From Mermis nigrescens (taxonomy: Eukaryota > Nematoda > Enoplea > Mermithida > Mermithidae), in NCBI GenBank assembly GCA_036768485.1, contig JAVLUZ010000154.1:3368529-3432528 (forward strand): a stretch of DNA of 64,000 nucleotides. The letters run 5' to 3'. A model generated the notes under the pieces. That model was given only the letters and a program-made list of their open reading frames with translations. It made no database searches and was not told the DNA's origin. Every line of letters begins with the position of its first letter. The first letter of the stretch is position 1. A program made the position numbers and the translations under genes. Below are positions 58,335 to 64,000 of the stretch, one piece after another.

Positions 58335-58650
58335 TAGTACCTGCTCATTTAACACAAAAAAACAACCATAAATCGTGTACTAACTCTGGGGGCGTTGGAT
58401 TTTATTTATGAACATGAATCGATAGATTTTATTTAGGAGCATGAATATACACTTGTCCTTACTCATCTAATCAGATAATAAAATATTTAATGATATCTTC
58501 TTTGTTATTTTATTGGGCACTTACTCTACAACGATTTATTTGTTATACTGTTGATAATGCACACAATTTACCCTTTTAGTGCATTTTTCCAATTTTCGCA
58601 CTCATTTTTGTCTGCTTTTTAGAAATTTTTCTTCAAAATTTTCTTGAATA

Positions 58651-59630
58651 ATGAGTACCACTTCTCGTGGAAATGCTTTCGAAAGACTCAAAACTGAAGT
58701 TGAAAGATTAACCACAGTAACCCGTCGACAACAACAACAATTAGAGGGTTTACAAACTCCCTCCTCCATTGCTCCCGCCCCTGTTGGCACAGGAAATCAA
58801 GTATCAGTGGGAGAATATTATCATGGGAGGTCGGATGAAAATTTCGATTGATGGACTGATCGGTTTGGAAGAATAAGCTTGGCTAATGGGTGGAATGATG
58901 CTAAAAAAGGTTGTCGCTGCCGACGTGTTTGAGAGATTTCGCAGAAATTGCATATGAGTCAATTTCTGACGCTGAGCGTCAGCAATTAACTTATGACGCA
59001 TTAGTAGAACGTCTGAGACAGCGCTTTGTGCCCCAAGAAAATATGGAGCTCAAAGCGTTGCAATTACATTCTAGACGTCAAGGGTCGCATGAATCAGTAA
59101 CTAAATATGCTCTAGACCTTCAGCAATTGGCCATTCAGGCCTATCCTAATGTAGATGCGAATACCCTAGATGCTTTGAACTCAAAGATTTTTTGTAGATG
59201 GTTTAAATTCTGACTTCTGGCGTTTTGTATCAGACAGGAAACCAACGACATTTCAGGAGGCGGAAATGCTGGCTCGTCAAGCAGAGACTCAGCAACAACT
59301 TGAGGCAGAATGGCAACCGTCTAGCAGTTTGTTCGCGGTAAGTAAGCAGCAACTACCATGGCAACTGCAAAATAAAAGTGGCGAAAAACGAAACGACTCT
59401 GCTCAGCAACGGTTCCCTCGATTTAAATCACCGCCTCAGTCGCAACACCAATTTTTGTCAGTTCAGTGCTATCAATGTGGGCGTTGGGGACACACAGTCA
59501 AAATTGTTGAGCCCCATTTGGCGTAAATCATGCTACGCCTAGACGGACCCCGGAATCCACGACTAAATGGAGGCCGCCGGTATCAACAGGTCGAAGCCCC
59601 GCAACCATTCCACAGTGGGCTGGTAACCAA
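58651..59630 (+). pseudogene. Gag of element C, broken
   Basis: From ATG 58651 the frame reads FERLKTEVERLTTVTRRQQQ, a basic coiled-coil-like start, then EYYHGRSDENFD and a TGA where a Trp is expected before TDRFGRISLANGWNDAKK (58850). This is the start of the Gypsy capsid. After a frame change, 58911-59213 has DFAEIAYESISDAERQQLTY and TKYALDLQQLAIQAYP. After another, 59266-59520 has EAEMLARQAETQQQLEAEWQ and the nucleocapsid zinc knuckle, whose first Cys pair and His (CYQCGRWGH) are in one frame and whose last Cys is in the next. At least one stop and three frame changes are present. The tail after the knuckle is in the same frame as env. Confidence 0.85.
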
Positions 59631-61931
59631 TTGTTGGAGTATCAATGTATGGACCGAACATACGCCGTACAAGATGGTTCCAGCCCAATTTTGGATCCGG
59701 AGAAGTCCGAGGCGCAAGCAGGAGTGGGTAATCTTGTAGTACAAGACATAATTTGCGCTATTCAACATGCTGAAAAATTGCAAAATCCGAGCATTTTAGA
59801 AGAAAATTTGCTAATGTTCGAAAATGATGAAAATTTGCTTGAATTTTCGCAAATTATAGCAAACATTCAACGTCAAGAAAATGATCAAAATAAAGTCAAT
59901 TCGCCAAATTTTAATCATTTTCTTTCCGAAATTTTGAACATAATGCTTAGCATCCTTTTTGCTGTCTTTTTACTAAGAGCAATACATACTTTGCCTAACA
60001 TTAATGTACAAGCTTATCAATTATGTGAACCGCATACTTCTGGAATTCAGTTTTCTTTACCTACAAAATTAAATTGTAAGCCACCTTCTTTGGAAAATAA
60101 TGTGAAAACTTTTACTGCAAATTTATGGACTCCAAATTTGGACGCACTCTTAATCCCTGCTTTTAAATGTATCGCTTTCACACATACAATTTGCACAAAC
60201 ATGGGATTTTTAGGATCAAGAGGAATTGTACGAGATTATCAAGAATCTTATAAAATAAGTCAACATAGATGTCTGAGAATGATAAGCACAAACTGGTTTC
60301 GAGGCTTAACTTTATATCAAGTAAAATCTAATATTTGGCGATCTAATCAAACTTTAAATGTTAAATATCAATATTGCTGCAAGGACATCTGTAACAGTGT
60401 TGATAATGCCATGGTACAAAAAGGACAAATAGCTACTTATGATGGTTACCACATGAGTTCGAACTTAGGCGATTTAACTGCTTGTAAGCCTGAGACTGGT
60501 TGGTGTGACCTCGAGGATGGTACCCTAATATGGGAACCCACTCAGATTAAACCCCCATGCCCGTTTGTTACTGATGGCTTTAACTATAAAATTCAGAGAT
60601 CAGGATTTTATTACACTATAGAGGTCTTGCAAGAAGCTTTTACTGCTTTAAAGCTTCTCCCGAACCCTACGCATATTTGTATTCCTAACTTTATTGTGCA
60701 CACAGATCAGGGGACTCTCATCCAGACTTTCGATAGTGATAGTTACACAAAAGCTTATCCTACAACTTCTAAAATTAATAAAAGGCAAACAGCTAAAAAC
60801 AGCTCTGAAATTCTCAAAGGTTTAAAACTAACTTCCGGAATAACCACTTATGCAGAATTTAATGCTAAAATTCAATATCTAGAACAACAAATTAATGAAT
60901 TGGAAACTGTTCGTTTTTCGCAAGTTTGGACACAACTATGTAATTTAGCTGATTTAGAATTACAAATAGTTCATCAATTTTTACGTTTGGACACTACTCT
61001 TGCTGCTCGTCTTTGGACACAAAGAAATGATGTTGCTGCTTCTTTAGCAGGAGAAGTCCTCCTTATCTGGTCCTGTGTTCAAATTAAACCTGATGTAATC
61101 TTTTGGAACTATCGAATTAAAGATGAATGTTATTCACTATTACCTATTGTAGTTAATGAAACGATTTATTATGTACTACCTGGAACTGAAGATATTGTCT
61201 CTTATTCTCCTAAAATACCCTGTCACCAGGCTCCATCAGGTGTCCATTTCGACCCTTTATTAAAGCGTTGGGTCAGCGCAACAGGGACTATTGATGTGAA
61301 ACCACTTATACAGCAAAAATTTAATGTTTCGATTCCTAATTTCAAAAGATTACCTATTATTTTCGATCCAGTCTATTTACATAAAGAAAATGGACAATTT
61401 CCGCCTTTTCAAACCTCTTTAGAATTAGCAACTTTGGAAAATTGGAGAATAAAACAACAAATGGAACAGCTTATTAATTTTACGTCCACTTTGCACGTTA
61501 ATCCTGCTCAATTTCGGCAAGCCTTAAAAGACATTGAAAATGGAGTAAAAGATGTGAATGGACTAACTATTACTCATTTACAAGCTGCCGTAGGAGGTAT
61601 TTTTCAAACAATGAGTCATGCTTTTTCGCCTTTTACAGGATTTTGGCACTTTTTAACCAATATACTGTTTTGGGTTATAGTTATTACAATTATATTGTAT
61701 ATATCTTATTTGGGAATTCGGTTCGGGTGGTGCTGTTTATGGTGTCACTGGGGATGTGGATGCTGTGCCATGTTTTGCCATTGGTTTGGGTCACTTTGCC
61801 CCAGATTTTTCAACTGCTTGGGCAATATTTGTGAAAGAAATGGATCAAGAAGAAATGTTACCCATACTCGAACCCCCTATGTGGCACAGTATTCTAGACC
61901 CGCTTTACAGAAATTGCACAAGAAACTCTGA
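59631..61931 (+). CDS. Env-like glycoprotein of element C, 766 codons, intact
   Basis: Uninterrupted frame. Residues 1-95 are acidic and polar and look like Gag tail or linker. Residues about 101-118 are hydrophobic (signal or anchor), followed by a large Cys-containing ectodomain with several N-x-S/T sites. A dibasic NKR site near residue 384 could be a proteolytic cleavage point. Residues about 406-460 are heptad-like (coiled coil). A PGTEDIV motif at 517-523 is shared with elements A and B. Residues about 671-695 form a strong membrane helix, followed by a tail with about ten Cys. This is the layout of a membrane-fusion glycoprotein. General pattern (Cys pairs, late coiled coil, CY...LP...PGT region) recalls glycoproteins of arthropod negative-strand RNA viruses, a link I infer and cannot verify. 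The codon chosen is the first ATG; the frame is open upstream through the gag tail to 59511. Confidence 0.75.
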   Translation: MLEYQCMDRTYAVQDGSSPILDPEKSEAQAGVGNLVVQDIICAIQHAEKLQNPSILEENLLMFENDENLLEFSQIIANIQRQENDQNKVNSPNFNHFLSEILNIMLSILFAVFLLRAIHTLPNINVQAYQLCEPHTSGIQFSLPTKLNCKPPSLENNVKTFTANLWTPNLDALLIPAFKCIAFTHTICTNMGFLGSRGIVRDYQESYKISQHRCLRMISTNWFRGLTLYQVKSNIWRSNQTLNVKYQYCCKDICNSVDNAMVQKGQIATYDGYHMSSNLGDLTACKPETGWCDLEDGTLIWEPTQIKPPCPFVTDGFNYKIQRSGFYYTIEVLQEAFTALKLLPNPTHICIPNFIVHTDQGTLIQTFDSDSYTKAYPTTSKINKRQTAKNSSEILKGLKLTSGITTYAEFNAKIQYLEQQINELETVRFSQVWTQLCNLADLELQIVHQFLRLDTTLAARLWTQRNDVAASLAGEVLLIWSCVQIKPDVIFWNYRIKDECYSLLPIVVNETIYYVLPGTEDIVSYSPKIPCHQAPSGVHFDPLLKRWVSATGTIDVKPLIQQKFNVSIPNFKRLPIIFDPVYLHKENGQFPPFQTSLELATLENWRIKQQMEQLINFTSTLHVNPAQFRQALKDIENGVKDVNGLTITHLQAAVGGIFQTMSHAFSPFTGFWHFLTNILFWVIVITIILYISYLGIRFGWCCLWCHWGCGCCAMFCHWFGSLCPRFFNCLGNICERNGSRRNVTHTRTPYVAQYSRPALQKLHKKL

Positions 61932-64000
61932 CCCTTCGTAGATCGTCCAGCCCTTCTCGAGTCCCAATCTATTCAATAAATGAAAATATGTCTGTTAAAA
62001 AGTGGTTGCGACCACATATTCTTGTAAAGTTCCCAAATGGTCGACAAGTAGAAGCCCTAATTGATAGTGGCTCTACCGTTTCTATAATTGATAACGCCAT
62101 TTTGCGAGAACTAAATCTCTCGGACAATTTTGAGTCTAGAGTATTCATTAATGCAACATCTATAACGGGACACGCCCTAAAGACATCAGGTCAGAAGACT
62201 ATTGAGGTGCAAATTGGAGATTTATGTCTTCCAATTTCTTTTATAATTATGGTCGGTAGCCCTTACCCTATAGTATTGGGTTATGATGCTATACACTCAT
62301 TGTGTGGTAAGTCGATTCGTATTTTAATAGATCACAAATCCGGACTCATACGTTTTGGTAAAAACACTCCGATCCCACTTTTGAATTCAACAAATATTTT
62401 GAAATTGACATCAGCATTTATTTCTGTGAAAGAAGACGTCATTCTTCCACCGACTTCTATTTGCTTGATTTCAGTTCAATCTGATATAAATCATCAAAAA
62501 AATCAATGGATTGATGTGAAATATTTACTTAAAAATTCTCAACTACCAATTTATTCTCCAAATTTTCGTTTCTTCAACGATTCAAATTTATCTTCGTTTC
62601 CAGTCATTAACTATTCTAAACAACCTACCAAGTTGTATAAAAATACCAAAATTGCGTCCGTTTCTACTATTTTAAAACCTCAAGATTCTTTAAAAACGGA
62701 AGGAAATGCAAATGAAGAAGAAATAATAAATTTCCGAATTATGGTTCAACAAAAATTAGTTCATATTACCGATTTGAATATTTTGAAGCAGTTTTCAAAA
62801 TTTTTAGAGCAAAATGCCAGTATTTTTGGTGTAAATCGATCTTTAGGCCAAAGTTCTGTTGTTCAGCATGCAATTAATACAGGTCAAAGCCGACCTATTG
62901 CTCAGCCACCTTATAGATTACCTTATGCAAAAAGACATACGGTTGAAGAGCACATTTCAAAAATGCTAAAGGATGGAACAATCAGGCCATCTCAGAGTCC
63001 TTGGGCTGCTCCTATCGTACTAGTGGATAAAAAGGATGGTACAAAAAGATTTTGCGTTGATTATCGAAAATTGAATGAATGCACTGTAAAAGACGCATAT
63101 CCTTTGCCATTAATTGATGACATTTTCAGTCAACTTAAAGGATCTTGCATTTTTACTACTTTAGATCTAGAACAAGGTTATCATCAGATTGAAATGCTAG
63201 AATCAGATAAATCTAAGACCGCTTTTAATTCATTCTTGGGTCTTTATGAGTTCAATGTCATGCCATTTGGTCTTACGAATGCCCCTGCCACATTTCAACG
63301 AACCATGGAGCAGGTTTTACGCGATTTAAATTGGCGTAATTGTTTTGTGTATCTAGATGATATTTTGATTTGTAGTTCAGATTTTAATAGTCATTTAGAC
63401 CAATTGCAGAATGTTTTTGATCGGTTTCAAAAAGCTGGTTTAACATTAAAGCTGAAGAAATGTGAATTCGGATTGGCCGAAGTGAAATATCTGGGCCACA
63501 TCATAGATAAAAATGGCCTGAGAATAAATCCAGCCAAAATGGAGGCTTTGGTAAGTATGCCACCGCCCCAGACGGTTACTGAAGTACGTAGTTTTCTTGG
63601 CTTAGCAAATTATTATCGCAGATTTGTGGATCATTTTGCTGATAAAACTTATAATTTGAATAAACTCTTGCATAAAGAAAAGGCCTTTCATTGGTCCGAA
63701 AATTGTCAAATAAGTTTTCAGAACATTAAAAATGATTTAATAAATACTATTTCATTAGCTTTTCCTGATTTTACTCAACCTTTCATTGTTCAAACTGATG
63801 CCAGCGGTGTTGGTATAGGCGGAGTATTAGCTCAGGAAGTAGACGGTAAAGAACACCCCATTGCTTTCATTTCTAGAACTCTTACCAAATCTGAGAAAAA
63901 CTACAGTACAATAGAAAAAGAGGCATTGTCTATAATTTGGACTATCAAACAATTTCGACCTTATTTATATGGACATAAATTTACACTTTTTACTGATCAC
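61898..64000 (+). CDS. Pol of element C (protease, RT, RNase H), partial
   Basis: Open from the stop at 61895 to the window end (over 700 codons, no stop), first ATG at 61988. Protease: ALIDSGSTVSII with catalytic Asp at 62063 and IVLGYDAI near 62275. Reverse transcriptase: RPIAQPPYRLPYAKRH, QSPWAAPIVLVDKKDG, FCVDYRKLNECTVKDAYPLP, GLTNAPATFQR and the catalytic YLDD at 63350-63361, all intact. Connection: KYLGHIIDKNG and VRSFLGLANYYRRF. RNase H: TDASGVGIGGVLAQ, the EKEAL motif and a final FTDH where the sequence ends. The frame overlaps the end of env by 34 bp in the -1 frame. No classical slippery heptamer is seen in the overlap, so frameshift or reinitiation are both open. Confidence 0.93.

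Larger units (their letters stand above)
58174..64000 (+). mobile_element. Element C: Gypsy element with order gag - env - protease - RT - RNase H
   Basis: Plus strand: candidate primer site (58174), broken gag (58651-59630), uninterrupted env frame (59631-61931), then pol open to the window edge. The rest of RNase H, integrase and the 3' LTR would lie beyond 64000. The same order is seen in element B on the other strand, whose proteins are clearly divergent from C. The intact env and pol mark C as the youngest of the three. Confidence 0.85.

Noticed and set aside
59530..59739. Frames overlapping the gag-env junction and env C-terminus (59530-59739, 61643-61834, 61756-61941)
   Set aside because: Shadows of the env and gag frames; no independent motif. 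The 61756-61941 frame was considered as a Gag-Pol bridge but stops before protease in the wrong frame.
60771..60785. Interpretation of env as a retroviral class I Env like those of errantiviruses
   Set aside because: Its position, Cys pattern and long ectodomain do not match the baculovirus F-like Env of gypsy as I know it. I keep only the general glycoprotein call.

Overview
The window is AT-rich, intron-bearing eukaryotic DNA dominated by transposable elements. Microsatellites such as (AT)n and (ATGT)n, piggyBac and hAT relics, Ty3/Gypsy elements carrying envelope genes, and frequent TACCTAC / TACATAC words suggest an arthropod-like invertebrate. I cannot name the species. There is no sign of a prokaryotic, viral or organellar contig.

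Layout. 1.0-5.3 kb: a complete but dead hAT transposon with a perfect 8-bp target duplication. 5.5-7.7 kb: a piggyBac-derived relic between long inverted repeats, then a second, non-autonomous hAT-like element. 8.8-10.5 kb: dispersed repeats. 11-15.3 kb (minus): relic of an envelope-bearing Gypsy element (element A). 16.4 kb: Gypsy integrase scrap. 18-24.7 kb: repeats, MITEs and a tRNA-like sequence. 25.06-28.17 kb (plus): exons of a replication protein A large-subunit-like gene, its last exon with a frame break. 30-33 kb: minisatellites and a roughly 475-bp tandem array. 35.2-35.7 kb: about 460 bp of (AT)n. 40.5-41.9 kb (plus): two exons of an unrecognised single-pass membrane protein. 43.8-44.3 kb: a 21-bp minisatellite. 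45.5-45.75 kb (minus): one exon-like frame of a small cysteine-containing protein. 47.4-56 kb (minus): element B, a decayed Gypsy element. 58.2 kb to the right edge (plus): element C, the youngest-looking Gypsy element, cut off by the window end inside RNase H.

The most interesting result is the gene order of the Gypsy elements. In B and C, which are divergent and on opposite strands, a glycoprotein (Env-like) frame lies between gag and the protease / reverse transcriptase, not downstream of integrase as in known errantiviruses. The older relic A repeats the gag-then-env half of this order. That points to an inherited architecture of a Gypsy lineage. In C the 766-codon env frame and the pol frame are uninterrupted while gag is broken.

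The second result is a family of about sixteen short non-autonomous elements (MITEs, mostly 250-280 bp) with CA...TG inverted ends. Nine copies have perfect 8-bp target duplications, several resembling the target preference known for P elements. They have inserted into elements A and B, into a minisatellite, and 23 bp upstream of an exon of the RPA-like gene.

All assignments are by reading and hand translation. No database search or alignment was run.
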